Assembly: GCF_020080045.1 (NCBI RefSeq)
Contig: NZ_CP083451.1
Coordinates: 3,149,001 to 3,213,000 of the forward strand
From: Comamonas odontotermitis
Lineage (GTDB): Bacteria; Pseudomonadota; Gammaproteobacteria; Burkholderiales; Burkholderiaceae_C
DNA: 64,000 nucleotides
Direction of reading: 5' to 3'
Both the position numbers and the translations under genes were made by a program. Below the pieces are notes generated by a model. That model saw nothing but the letters and a program-made list of their open reading frames with translations, was not told the origin of the DNA and made no database searches. This document shows positions 27,560 through 36,755 of this stretch, in pieces (position 1 is the first letter of the stretch; each line of letters starts with the position of its first letter).

Positions 27560-28642
27560 TTAGATCTTGACCGACGCCATGTACTGGTTGAATGGGTACT
27601 CGGAGAAACGGTTCCACAGGATCTGGTCGCGCTGGAAGGCACGCATGTCCTGGTGGATCTTCTTGAACTCGGGCGACTTGGCTTCGTGCTCGGCAAACAC
27701 TTCCATCGAAGCCTTGAAGCCTGCGTCCATCAGCTCCTTGGGGAAAGGCTTGAGCTGGGTCTTGTTGGCCACCAGCTTCTTGAGCGCGATGGGGTTGAGG
27801 ACCTGGTACTTGCTGGTCATGTCGGCAGCTGCCACACGGGTAGCTGCATCGAGGATCGCCTTGTTCTCGGGCGACAGCGCGTTGTACTTCTTGATGTTGA
27901 TGAAGAATTCCAGGTCTGCGGAGCCTTCCCACCAGCCGGGGTAGTAGTAGAACGGAGCCACTTTGTTGAAGCCCAGCTTTTCATCGTCGTAGGGGCCGAC
28001 GAACTCCACGGCATCCAGGGTGCCCTTTTCCAGAGCCTGGTACACATCGCCTGCAGGCATGTTTTGCGCCACCACGCCCAGCTTGGCCATGGCTTCACCG
28101 AACACGCCGCCACCCAGACGCATCTTGAGGCCCTTGAGGTCGGCAACGGTCTTGATTTCCTTGCGGTACCAGCCGCCCATCTGGGTGGTGGTGTTGCCAG
28201 CGGATGCCGTCTTGAAGTTGTATTTCTCGAAGAAGGCATCGAGCAGCTTGCGGCCATTGCCATGGTCCTTCCAGGCATTCATCTGCAAGGTGGTCAGGCC
28301 AAAGGGCACGGCACAGCTGAAGGCGAAGATCGGATCCTTGCCGGTGAAGTAGTAGGCAGCGGTTTCTGCCATGTCGATGGTGTCGGACTGCAGTGCGTCG
28401 ACCACACCGAAAGCAGGCATCAACTCGCCAGCGGGGTGAACGGAGATTTCAAACTTGCCGCCCGACAGCGCCTTGACGGTCTGCGACAGCTTCTCGGCGC
28501 TACCGAAAATGGTATCCAGCGACTTGGGGAAGCTGGAAGCCAGACGCCAGCGCACCGCCGCCTGGGCATGCACAGCGGGGGCCACACCAGCGGCCAACAC
28601 GCCAGCGATGCCAGCATTCTTGATAAGGGAACGACGATCCAT
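27560..28642 (-). CDS. TRAP transporter substrate-binding protein (DctP family)
   Basis: This 360-residue periplasmic protein has a Tat-like or Sec signal (MDRRSLIKNAGIAGVLAAGV, then VHAQA). The mature start VRWRLASSFPKSLDTIFGSAEKL and the segments KGLKMRLGG and VEFVGPYDD match DctP proteins, including the Arg that binds the substrate carboxylate. The group with this start is associated with aromatic or keto acids. It is encoded opposite to dctQM with the PhyH gene between, so the three TRAP parts are split over two transcripts. Confidence 0.9.
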   Translation of the reverse strand: MDRRSLIKNAGIAGVLAAGVAPAVHAQAAVRWRLASSFPKSLDTIFGSAEKLSQTVKALSGGKFEISVHPAGELMPAFGVVDALQSDTIDMAETAAYYFTGKDPIFAFSCAVPFGLTTLQMNAWKDHGNGRKLLDAFFEKYNFKTASAGNTTTQMGGWYRKEIKTVADLKGLKMRLGGGVFGEAMAKLGVVAQNMPAGDVYQALEKGTLDAVEFVGPYDDEKLGFNKVAPFYYYPGWWEGSADLEFFINIKKYNALSPENKAILDAATRVAAADMTSKYQVLNPIALKKLVANKTQLKPFPKELMDAGFKASMEVFAEHEAKSPEFKKIHQDMRAFQRDQILWNRFSEYPFNQYMASVKI

Positions 28643-29242
28643 CTGTATCTCCGATTGATTGTAAAAAGTTGCAGCTGCAATCGTGCCACAGCTGAAGCCC
28701 GGTTTTTGGTTTGCAAATTGTAGAAATGGTTGCTCATGCGACTTGCTCGGGTTTTCCCTGCAGATCGCGCCTTATTTATGTTCCTTGTCCACCACATCTG
28801 CACCACGCGTGCAAGAAGGCGTGTGGCCTTGGCCCCCCAATACATGGGCATGCTTTCACAACCGCTCTTTGCCAGTCGTTGCTTCTTGCCATCTTTGACA
28901 TGGAGATGGAAAACGCGGCTTTCTTGACCTGCATCATGAGCCTTTGCTCATTCGACAATGAATGCCAATTCGTCAAGAGTGTCGCTCCGCAGCAGGTCAC
29001 GCGCCTGCCGCCAGTTGGAGCCCGGACATTTCTCGGCAACCATCCCAAGCATACCGAGCCGGGATGGCGTCTGTTCGCCGTCATGCGCACCATGCCGGAG
29101 TTCTGGCAGGGCACCACGGACAGATCGCATCAACGGCTTCGCTATGCCAATACGGAAAAGGAAGGCAACTGGCAAAAGCAGGTGCTGTGGCCCTGAACGC
29201 CTTAAACGCCTTGAAGGCCCAGAAGGCCCCAGGCGCATTCCA
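28643..29242. other. 600-base region without a supported gene
   Basis: Open frames exist on both strands, but none has a recognisable domain, a sensible start or a good ribosome-binding site. The part next to 28642 must hold the dctP promoter on the minus strand. Bases 29195-29240 contain short repeats of GAAGGCCC and a few CCTTGAAGG-like words. I see no RNA gene. Confidence 0.45.
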
Positions 29243-29749
29243 TCAATGCGTTGCCGTAAATGCAGAATGGTAGGAAACGACTCCGGCAGGCACTGTCGGC
29301 CCAAACGATATTGCCATGAAGTATTCAGGCGGGACGCCCGGCAAGACCAGACCCGCCTCATTTCTGAAGCCGAATCGCGTGTAGTACAAGGGGTCTCCCA
29401 GCACCACGCAGCCCGATGCCCCTTGCTCCTTGAGCATGCCCAGCGCCTGGCGTACCAGCTTCGACCCGATGCCTTTGCCTTGCAGGGCAGGAACGACCGA
29501 TACCGGCCCCAGGCCGAACCAGCCCACCGAATCACCGGCAATGGAAACTGGTGAAACAGCGACATGCCCGACCACGGCTGCATCCACCTCAGCAACAAGA
29601 GAGATGCTAAGTGCCTGTGCAGCTCGAAGGGCCGCAACAATGCACTGTTCGTTGTGGTCGGTATGGGGCGCATGAAGAAATGCGGCCACGGTAACGGACT
29701 CAATGGCCGCTGGGTCTGTGGGCCTTTCAGGTCGAATCAGCAGGTTCAT
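29243..29749 (-). CDS. GNAT-family N-acetyltransferase
   Basis: This 168-residue protein is a YhbS-like GNAT enzyme that would transfer an acetyl group from acetyl-CoA. The acetyl-CoA pyrophosphate loop QGKGIGSKLV, preceded by the strand GPVSVVPAL, is the central motif. The C-terminal half, VVLGDPLYYTRFGFRNEAGL, matches this subgroup. The substrate is unknown. It stands alone between an unassigned region and the divergent kinase gene. The start at 29749 fits the usual MNLLIRPERPTD beginning. Confidence 0.88.
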   Translation of the reverse strand: MNLLIRPERPTDPAAIESVTVAAFLHAPHTDHNEQCIVAALRAAQALSISLVAEVDAAVVGHVAVSPVSIAGDSVGWFGLGPVSVVPALQGKGIGSKLVRQALGMLKEQGASGCVVLGDPLYYTRFGFRNEAGLVLPGVPPEYFMAISFGPTVPAGVVSYHSAFTATH

Positions 29750-29966
29750 GTCTGCGAGTGTAGCGCTGGCAACATGCGGACCATCGCCGGTCTCTCACTC
29801 GTGTCTCCGCAGTTGGCAGGTAGTGAACTGAGCTTGCACTGATGTGCTGGCCCGTCATGCGTGTCTACAGAAGTGATGAACTTGCTGGTATGGTCGAGAA
29901 GTGTCGGCCTTCCGTCACCTCTTCTCTCGTGAGCACAATGGGAAGCCATGCAAATACAGGAATGAG

Positions 29967-30503
29967 ATGCGCTATCTAGTAGTCGGCACCAGCGGGGCAG
30001 GCAAATCCACCTTGGCGATGAAACTGGCAGCCCAAACGCGGTCTCCTTTCATCGAGTTGGATTCGCTGTACTGGGGGCCAGGCTGGCAACCCGTGCCCCT
30101 GGATCAATTCAGGCGTTCGGTCACTGAAGCGACTCAAGGCGCATGCTGGGTCGCAGATGGGAATTACAGCGCTGTTCGGGACGTGCTCTGGTCACGCGCA
30201 ACACATGTGGTCTGGCTCAACTACGGACGCTTCACGGTTTTCTCCCGCCTGCTCTGGCGCACCCTCGGCCGTGGTCTCACTCGCAAGCAGCTGTCACACG
30301 GAAACCGGGAATCGCTGCGCATGGCATTCTTTTCCAAAGACTCGATTCTTCTCTGGGCTCTGTCCACCTACGAGAAAAACCAGTCGAAATTCGCTGCTTT
30401 GCGCGACCACGGCGAATTCTCCCATCTCCAGTGGATAGAAATCACCGAGCCGTCACAGGCCCCGCAGTTTCTCGACAAAGTCACCGCTTCGCCGCGGGGC
30501 TGA
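29967..30503 (+). CDS. P-loop kinase, FlaR/adenylate-kinase-like (topology modulation family)
   Basis: This 178-residue protein begins with the Walker A motif GTSGAGKST at residue 7 and continues with ELDSLYWGPGWQPVPLDQF and VADGNYSAVRDVLWSRAT, the pattern of the small kinases often annotated as DNA topology modulation protein FlaR. The actual substrate of this group is not settled; nucleoside or shikimate-like phosphorylation is possible. The ATG at 29967 has AGGAATGAG just upstream and starts at the P-loop strand. The frame is open for 22 more codons, but those do not match the family. Confidence 0.82.
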   Translation: MRYLVVGTSGAGKSTLAMKLAAQTRSPFIELDSLYWGPGWQPVPLDQFRRSVTEATQGACWVADGNYSAVRDVLWSRATHVVWLNYGRFTVFSRLLWRTLGRGLTRKQLSHGNRESLRMAFFSKDSILLWALSTYEKNQSKFAALRDHGEFSHLQWIEITEPSQAPQFLDKVTASPRG

Positions 30504-30790
30504 TACGGGGGCGCGCCTCGCCCCAGCAGTGAACAGCTCAACCGTCCATTGCATATTTGGCATCAGGCATTTTGGGGACTGGTTCAGACAGCAGCTGCGC
30601 TGCGCCTTTGCCGCGGATGGGACTGTGACCGAACCCTTCGCTCACATGGCGCATGTTTCACAACAAACCACCATACCATTCCAAACAGTATGCTCTTGTC
30701 CATCTGCCCGGTGCATTGCCAAGGCGGCAAGGTAGCGATAGGAAAATCATGCCATTGAAATGGACACGCAGTGCCTGGAGACATCACCCG

Positions 30791-32935
30791 ATGAAGCGTC
30801 TGTATCTCGTCGCCGCCCTGTTGTGGCTCGGCATCGCCCTGGGTCAGGTCCATGCAGCGCCGCCGAGTTACGCCGACCTCTATGCCGATCCTGGCCGTGC
30901 CATGCCCATGCAAGCGAACTGGCAATTGCAGCCGGTGACCGGGCAAGTCGGGCAGGTGCAGCCGTGGAAAGACATTTTCGCGTTCACGGTCGGCATTGAC
31001 CCCCGCCTGATGGAGCGGTTGCGTTGGCTAGGCCTCAATCCGGGCAAAAACAGCGCGCTGGCCCCCGCGCTGTTCAACGCGCAGAGCGGACAAACGCTTT
31101 TTCTGTCCTCGGCAGCTCGTAGCTTCTGCGATGGCCGCTGGCAGGTTGTCCGGATGGACTATGTCAGCGCCAGCAGCATCAACGACACACTTCAACCGGG
31201 ATTCAAAGTGTGGCTGGTAGAGCGAAAGCCGGGAGGTGGACTCCGAAGCACCACGGCCTACGGGCGGATTGATTCGCAAGGTCGGTGGGCCGTTCCGCCC
31301 GTGACCTGTGATGGCTTGGACCCGAGATACGTCGATTCCCCCTTCGCCATTTCCTACCTGTCGCCAGACGGAGGCGAACAAATGGCCTCCGATTTGCATA
31401 TTGACAAGGTATATGCACAGCCTGGGCTGCGCAATGCACAAGGCCAGTGGCTTCCCCCCGTACCGCCGCTCGATATCACTACTGCGCAGTGGATGGCCTA
31501 CAGGAAGCAGATTGTGACGCCTGGCTCCTCTGGCACAGGACTGATCGATGCGCGAGGGAGGATGGTGATCCCGTTCATCTTCGGCAACCTGCCCGATGCA
31601 ACCGCCCAGAAGCGCATCCAGCTGTGTACCTCTGGCGGATGGGATTCTCAGCGCCACACCGACACCTCACGTGTGTGCCGCTGGCAACGGTTGCACGGCA
31701 GCCATGGAGGAGCCGCCCTGCGCCCGGTGAAGGATGTGAACACGAATCGGTGGGGATACCAGGACGCCCAGGGCCAATGGGTGATTGCGCCGCAATTTCA
31801 TGAGGCGCGCCAGTTCCGCCACGGTTACGCCATTGTCGCAGGCGCATTCCCGGAGGATTGGCGCCCTCCCGGGTGGCAGGACGATTGGCCCATGATCCGG
31901 AAATTCCATCGCGTGGGTCGCTATTGGGCGGCCGAAGCTCTGGTACGCAACGCATCTACTGATGGACAGTGGGCCATACGCTTCGGACTGATGAACGATG
32001 CAGGGCAGTGGCTAGTCCCTGCACCGCAGCCCACGCTGCACATCACCGTGATATTTCCCCCCGGTGGCCGCAGCGACCACTATGCCCAGATGCTGGCCAA
32101 GCACTTGCCCAATCTGCTGGGGCGCAATGTGCAGGTCGATCACAAGCCGCCCGCCACTTTGGCCGACTATCGCCTGTTGACGATGGAAGGCGGTAACGCC
32201 AAAGTCTGGCTCGGCGCCATGATGCTGCCGCGCGGGGGTATCAAGGGCCTGCACCAAGGCCCGTCGATCGATACGCTGCTGCAATCCCTTCACCCCGTCA
32301 CGCTGCTGGCGTCGGAGCCACTGGTTCTGGTCATCGACAGCGAGAAGGCCGACACGCTGGGCATTCACAGCACGGATGACCTGCTGGCCTACGCGCGCGC
32401 CCACCCTGGCAGCCTGCGCATCGCCACTGGTGACGATGGCTGGATCGGACACCTCGCCTTCGGCCTGCTCCGCTCGATGAGCGGCGTTGACATGCAACGC
32501 GTGGTCTACAAGCGCATGTACCCCGACTCGGATGTGATTACCAAGGAACATGCGGTGGAGTTGCTGTTTGCACCCGCCAACGGCGTGAAAGTAGCCATCG
32601 AACGCGGCCAGTTGCGGGTGCTGGGCACCACCGCCAACCCGGCGCATCCCCAAAGCTACCGGGGAGTGCAGTGGCCAACGCTGGCTTCAAATGCATCCTT
32701 GGCTGGCTACACGGTATACGACCACTTCAGCCTTTGGGCACCTGCGGATTCGGATTCCGCATCCAACCGCATCTTGCAGGAAGCGGTGGCACAGGTGCTT
32801 GCCAAGCCCGAGGTGCGCGACTATCTGCGAGACATTCAGGCCGTCGGTGGAGGCGGCCCACCCGAGGCCTTGCTGGAGCTGGAACACCAGGAGTACGAAC
32901 ACTGGATGCGCGCGCTCTCATCATCGACGCGTTGA
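30791..32935 (+). CDS. Secreted fusion of WG-repeat region and Bug/TctC-type binding domain
   Basis: This 714-residue protein has a signal peptide (MKRLYLVAALLWLGIALGQV, cleaved near HAAPP), an N-terminal region with WG-type repeats (for example NRWGYQDAQGQWVIAPQF near residue 318 and GLMNDAGQWLVPAP near residue 400), and from about residue 415 a Bug-like binding domain (LHITVIFPPGGRSDHYAQML). The Bug part is shortened at its N-terminus and enters directly from the WG part. It retains later segments such as VEVLLAPANG-like AVELLFAPANGVKVAIERGQL. WG repeats are usually extracellular sensing or binding modules. The ATG at 30791 is chosen because the signal peptide starts there. The fusion is unusual. 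Confidence 0.75.
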   Translation: MKRLYLVAALLWLGIALGQVHAAPPSYADLYADPGRAMPMQANWQLQPVTGQVGQVQPWKDIFAFTVGIDPRLMERLRWLGLNPGKNSALAPALFNAQSGQTLFLSSAARSFCDGRWQVVRMDYVSASSINDTLQPGFKVWLVERKPGGGLRSTTAYGRIDSQGRWAVPPVTCDGLDPRYVDSPFAISYLSPDGGEQMASDLHIDKVYAQPGLRNAQGQWLPPVPPLDITTAQWMAYRKQIVTPGSSGTGLIDARGRMVIPFIFGNLPDATAQKRIQLCTSGGWDSQRHTDTSRVCRWQRLHGSHGGAALRPVKDVNTNRWGYQDAQGQWVIAPQFHEARQFRHGYAIVAGAFPEDWRPPGWQDDWPMIRKFHRVGRYWAAEALVRNASTDGQWAIRFGLMNDAGQWLVPAPQPTLHITVIFPPGGRSDHYAQMLAKHLPNLLGRNVQVDHKPPATLADYRLLTMEGGNAKVWLGAMMLPRGGIKGLHQGPSIDTLLQSLHPVTLLASEPLVLVIDSEKADTLGIHSTDDLLAYARAHPGSLRIATGDDGWIGHLAFGLLRSMSGVDMQRVVYKRMYPDSDVITKEHAVELLFAPANGVKVAIERGQLRVLGTTANPAHPQSYRGVQWPTLASNASLAGYTVYDHFSLWAPADSDSASNRILQEAVAQVLAKPEVRDYLRDIQAVGGGGPPEALLELEHQEYEHWMRALSSSTR

Positions 32936-33098
32936 TGGCTGCATTCACGCTCTCCACGGAAAGCGACGCTGCCACAGCGGCAGTCTCACGCGCTCGCCAG
33001 CAGGCAGGCCTGGGCCGGCCCACCGCATCCACGTCAGGCAACCAAACAGGACCAGGCACCCCCCGAAAGGTGCTTTTGTTCAGCGAGGCATCTTCCAA

Positions 33099-33127
33099 GA
33101 AAAAATGCCTGGCAACCTGCCAGGCAT
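33099..33127 (-). terminator. Rho-independent terminator after dxs
   Basis: The arms ATGCCTGGCA and TGCCAGGCAT pair perfectly around a 3-base loop. The A run before them is a U tract on the minus strand. It lies about 20 bp past the dxs stop and ends the xseB-ispA-dxs operon. Confidence 0.9.
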
Positions 33128-33148
33128 CGTGATTGGCGTGTACGGAAA

Positions 33149-35059
33149 TCAGGCTGCCGCACTGGCAGCTGCAACGGTGCGCGGGCCAAAGCGCTCGGTG
33201 ATCGATTTCTGGATTCCTGCCGCATCCAGCCCTTGCAACGCCATCAGTTTGGCAGGGTCGCCGTGTTCGATGAATTCGTCCTTCAAGCCCAGTTGCAGCA
33301 CCGGCACCTCCAGGTGCAAGGCCTGCAGTGCTTCGAGCACGGCGCTGCCTGCACCGCCCATCACACAACCGTCTTCCACGGTCACCAGGGCATCGTGGGT
33401 CTGTGCGATCTGCTGCAGCAGTTCGGTATCCAGCGGCTTGGCCCAGCGCATGTTGGCAACCGTGGCATTAATCTGCTCTGCGGCCTGCAAGGCCGGATAC
33501 AGCAAGCTGCCAAACGACAGGATGGCAATGCGTGGCGCCCCCGCCACCGCAGGCTGGGCCTGGCGGCGGATTTCACCCTTGCCAAAGGGCAGGCCCTCCA
33601 GCGACTCCAGCGGTACCACGCCAACGCCTGCGCCACGGGGGTAGCGCACGGTCACGGGGTGGTTCTGCGCATAGGCGGTGCTCAGCAGTTGGCGGCATTC
33701 GCGCTCATCAGCCGGGCAGGCCACACTCATGTTGGGAATGCAGCGGGTGAATGCAATGTCGTAATTACCCGCATGCGTGGCGCCATCGGCACCGACAAGG
33801 CCCGCGCGGTCCAGCGCAAACACCACGGGCAGGTTCTGCAGGGCCACGTCGTGGATCAGCTGGTCGTACGCGCGCTGCAGAAAGGTCGAATAGATGGCGA
33901 CCACCGGCTTGAGTCCTTCGCAGGCCAGGCCCCCGGCAAACGTGACCGAATGCTGCTCCGCAATGCCCACATCGAAGTAGCGCTTGGGAAAGCGTTTGTG
34001 GTATTCGACCATGCCCGAGCCTTCGCGCATGGCTGGCGTAATGGCCACCAGTCGCTCATCATGGGCGGCCATGTCGCACAGCCAGCTGCCAAATACCTGG
34101 GTGAAGGTCTGCTTGGGCGGCGTGGCAGGTTTGACGAGACCAATGGCCGGGTCGAACTTGCCCGGGCCATGGTAGGCCACCGGGTCGGCCTCGGCCAGTT
34201 TGTAGCCCTGGCCTTTCTTGGTGACGACGTGCAGAAACTGCGGCCCCTTGAGCTGGCGGATGTTCTCCAGCGTGGGAATGAGCGAATCGAGATCATGCCC
34301 ATCGATGGGGCCGATGTAGTTGAAGCCGAAATTCTCGAACAGCGTGGCAGGCACCACCATGCCCTTGGCCTGCTGCTCCAGTCGTTTGGCAAGCTCCAGC
34401 AACGGCGGCACCTGCTTGAGCACGCTCTTGCCCACGCCACGCGCCTTGGCGTAGAACTGGCCGCTCATCAACTGCGCCAGATAGCGGTTGAGTGCGCCCA
34501 CCGGCGGGCTGATGCTCATGTCGTTGTCGTTCAGGATGACGAGCAGGTTCGCATCGCTGACACCGGCATTGTTCAAGGCTTCAAACGCCATGCCGGCCGT
34601 CATCGCGCCATCGCCGATGATGGCCACTGCCTGGCGGCTTTCGCCCTTGAGCTTGGAGGCTTCGGCCATGCCCAGGGCTGCCGATATGCTGGTGGACGAA
34701 TGCGCGGTACCGAATGCGTCGTATTCGCTCTCGGTACGCAGCGGAAAGCCCGAAATCCCGCCCAACTGGCGCAAGCCGGTCATGCGGTCGCGGCGGCCGG
34801 TCAGAATCTTGTGTGGATAGGTCTGGTGGCCCACGTCCCACACGAAGCGGTCATGGGGCGTGTCGTAGACCGCGTGCAAGGCAATGGTCAACTCGACCGT
34901 TCCCAGGTTGGAACTCAGGTGTCCGCCGGTCTGCGACACGCTCTCCAGAACGAACTCCCGCAGTTCGCGCGCCAGGGTCTTGAGCTCGGCGCGCGACAGC
35001 TTGCGCAGATCGGCCGGATCGTTGATGGTGGCGAGCAATGGAAAGTTCTTCGTGGGCAT
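33149..35059 (-). CDS. dxs: 1-Deoxy-D-xylulose-5-phosphate synthase
   Basis: This 636-residue thiamine-diphosphate enzyme condenses pyruvate and glyceraldehyde 3-phosphate, the first step of the MEP isoprenoid route. Landmarks are [16 protein letters not shown] near residue 47, the thiamine motif [18 protein letters not shown] near residue 150, YIGPIDGHD near residue 255, and [15 protein letters not shown] in the pyrimidine-binding domain near residue 370. Full length. It is the last gene of the xseB-ispA-dxs run. The 128-bp gap to ispA holds a copy of the dispersed hairpin repeat. Confidence 0.97.
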   Translation of the reverse strand: MPTKNFPLLATINDPADLRKLSRAELKTLARELREFVLESVSQTGGHLSSNLGTVELTIALHAVYDTPHDRFVWDVGHQTYPHKILTGRRDRMTGLRQLGGISGFPLRTESEYDAFGTAHSSTSISAALGMAEASKLKGESRQAVAIIGDGAMTAGMAFEALNNAGVSDANLLVILNDNDMSISPPVGALNRYLAQLMSGQFYAKARGVGKSVLKQVPPLLELAKRLEQQAKGMVVPATLFENFGFNYIGPIDGHDLDSLIPTLENIRQLKGPQFLHVVTKKGQGYKLAEADPVAYHGPGKFDPAIGLVKPATPPKQTFTQVFGSWLCDMAAHDERLVAITPAMREGSGMVEYHKRFPKRYFDVGIAEQHSVTFAGGLACEGLKPVVAIYSTFLQRAYDQLIHDVALQNLPVVFALDRAGLVGADGATHAGNYDIAFTRCIPNMSVACPADERECRQLLSTAYAQNHPVTVRYPRGAGVGVVPLESLEGLPFGKGEIRRQAQPAVAGAPRIAILSFGSLLYPALQAAEQINATVANMRWAKPLDTELLQQIAQTHDALVTVEDGCVMGGAGSAVLEALQALHLEVPVLQLGLKDEFIEHGDPAKLMALQGLDAAGIQKSITERFGPRTVAAASAAA

Positions 35060-35064
35060 ACTAC

Positions 35065-35123
35065 TGTTTCGATAGCTGACTGCGCATGCCAGACAAGCGC
35101 TGGCGCAGTTTTTTGTTCAAATC
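35065..35123. repeat. Dispersed hairpin repeat, copy R3
   Basis: GATAGCTGACTGCGC, a loop, then AAGCGCTGGCGCAGTTTTTTG. The arms ACTGCGC and GCGCAGT pair. This copy is inside an operon, between ispA and dxs, where a hairpin could change the ratio of the two products. Confidence 0.65.
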
Positions 35124-35187
35124 GCAATGGTCTATGGTAGCGCCTTGGGTAAATTGACCTATATCAAGGCACTTTTTGCACCACGCC

Positions 35188-36096
35188 TCAGTGGCTGCGG
35201 CGCACCACCATATCGGCCAGCGCGGCCAGCGCGCGCGGTTGCGCAAGGCCGCTGCCCGCCAGCGCCAGTTGCGCCTCGGCCAGCAGATCATTGGCGTAGG
35301 CGCGGGCAGCATCCAGGCCCATCAGCGATACATAGGTAGGCTTGTCATTGTCCGCGTCCTTGCCTGCCGTCTTGCCCAATGTGGCGGAATCTGCCACCAC
35401 ATCGAGCACATCGTCGATGACCTGAAAGGCCAGGCCCAGTGCCGCGCCGTATTGCCGCAGCGCCGCCAGTGCAGCGCCCGTAATACCGGCGCAGGTGGCG
35501 CCCATTTCCACGCTGGCCTGCAGCAGCGCGCCGGTCTTGAGCTTGTGCATCTGCTGCAACTGAGGCTGCGTCAGACTCTTGCCGACACTCGCCAGATCGA
35601 TTGCCTGGCCCCCTGCCATGCCGTTGTAGCCAGCGGCGAGCGCCAACTGGCGGCACAGCCTGGCCTGCATGGCGTCGGGAATATCGCGGCCCTCAGGCAC
35701 CAGCAATTCAAACGCCAGGGCCTGCAAGGCATCGCCCGCCAGCAAGGCCTGGGCTTCGCCAAACTGCACATGCACCGTGGGCTTGCCCCGTCGCAGCACA
35801 TCGTTGTCCATGCAGGGCATGTCATCGTGCACCAGCGAGTAGGCATGGATCAGCTCCACCGCACAACCGGCGCGCAAAGCGGCTTCGGCCTGCGGCACGC
35901 CCAGCGGACCGGCGGACTGTGCAGCGGCCAGCACCAGCAAGGGACGCAGGCGCTTTCCCCCATCAAGCACGGCGTAACGCATGGGCTCGCCCAGGTTGGC
36001 GGGAGCGTCGGCCACGATCCATTGGTTCAGGGCCGCTTCCACGCGGGCCAGTTCATCGCTGCACCACTGTGCAAAATTTTCGTGCGCTGCTGTCAT
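35188..36096 (-). CDS. ispA: Farnesyl diphosphate synthase (polyprenyl synthetase family)
   Basis: This 302-residue enzyme elongates dimethylallyl diphosphate to farnesyl diphosphate. The first Asp-rich motif is DDMPCMDND near residue 91, the second is DDVLDVV near residue 225, and GGKRLRP near residue 45 binds diphosphate. The two-residue insertion of the first motif (DDxxxxD) matches bacterial short-chain synthases. It lies 8 bp downstream of xseB and shares a transcript with it and with dxs, the usual proteobacterial order. Confidence 0.95.
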   Translation of the reverse strand: MTAAHENFAQWCSDELARVEAALNQWIVADAPANLGEPMRYAVLDGGKRLRPLLVLAAAQSAGPLGVPQAEAALRAGCAVELIHAYSLVHDDMPCMDNDVLRRGKPTVHVQFGEAQALLAGDALQALAFELLVPEGRDIPDAMQARLCRQLALAAGYNGMAGGQAIDLASVGKSLTQPQLQQMHKLKTGALLQASVEMGATCAGITGAALAALRQYGAALGLAFQVIDDVLDVVADSATLGKTAGKDADNDKPTYVSLMGLDAARAYANDLLAEAQLALAGSGLAQPRALAALADMVVRRSH

Positions 36097-36104
36097 TGTT
36101 CTCT

Positions 36105-36362
36105 TTATTCCTCGCTCGCCCAGGGCTTGAGCTGGCCATTGTCCAGCACCTTGATCTGGTCCTGCACCGCTTCGAGCTTGCCACGGCAGTAGGCCAGCAA
36201 CACGGCGCCGCGCTGGTAGGCGGCCAGCATGTCGTCGAGCGGCAACTGGCCCGATTCGATGCGCGCCACCAGGCCTTCGAGCTCCTGCAAGGCGCTTTCA
36301 TAGTTGGCGGGTTCGGGCAAATCTGGCATGGCAGACGCCTTGGAGGCTGTGGCCTTGGGCAT
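36105..36362 (-). CDS. xseB: Exodeoxyribonuclease VII small subunit
   Basis: This 85-residue protein is the small subunit of exonuclease VII, which degrades single-stranded DNA with XseA. The core [20 protein letters not shown] followed by [18 protein letters not shown] is the family signature and forms a coiled pair of helices. It heads the xseB-ispA-dxs operon, an order conserved in many proteobacteria. The large subunit is not in the window. Confidence 0.93.
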   Translation of the reverse strand: MPKATASKASAMPDLPEPANYESALQELEGLVARIESGQLPLDDMLAAYQRGAVLLAYCRGKLEAVQDQIKVLDNGQLKPWASEE

Positions 36363-36755
36363 GGGCTTGCGAGGGCAACCGGGGTTGCCGCTGGTACGGA
36401 ATGGAAAGCGCTGATTTTAGGCGCTGCGCGCGCCACCACGAACACAGCGCCCGCTGCCCCTGCAAAGCGCAGACCAGCAGGCCATCATATCCAGTTCTCC
36501 AGACAAGGATTTCGCCCTACCAGAGCGCGCAGTCAGCTATCAATTTGATAGAATTTTGAAGCCAGCATGGAAAGGCAGTTCCGTTCTGCAGCCGAGAATT
36601 GCTCTCAATTCACGCATGAACGGAACGGGAATAACCCCACTGGGTATAATCCCATTTCTCGCGAAACCGGTATTCTTCTAGGGTAGCCGGTTTTATTTTT
36701 TCTCTGCGCATGCACGCGCAACCTCCCTGTGGGGAGTCTTTAGGTCAGGTCACCC
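36363..36755. promoter_or_regulatory. Intergenic promoter region with leader hairpins before the Rieske gene
   Basis: A TATAAT box at 36645-36650 is a good -10, though the -35 region is weak. Just past it, AAACCGG (36664-36670) and CCGGTTT (36687-36693) can pair and are followed by a T-rich tract, the form of a terminator inside the leader. A second small hairpin, CTCCC and GGGAG (36723-36736), lies close to the start codon. The segment 36537-36552 has the short palindrome CTATCAATTTGATAG. No gene is supported. Confidence 0.45.

Noticed and set aside
28711..29196. 161-codon open frame in the gap after dctP
   Set aside because: Cys/His-rich composition, no ribosome-binding site and no family resemblance; it is probably chance.
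33233..35140. Long open frame (635 codons) antisense to dxs
   Set aside because: It is the mirror of a highly conserved enzyme in GC-rich DNA, has no domain or ribosome-binding site, and extends through non-coding gaps.
36537..36552. Seventh copy of the dispersed repeat (CTATCAATTTGATAG)
   Set aside because: It has only the ATAG-like end and no GCGCTT/AAGCGC arms.
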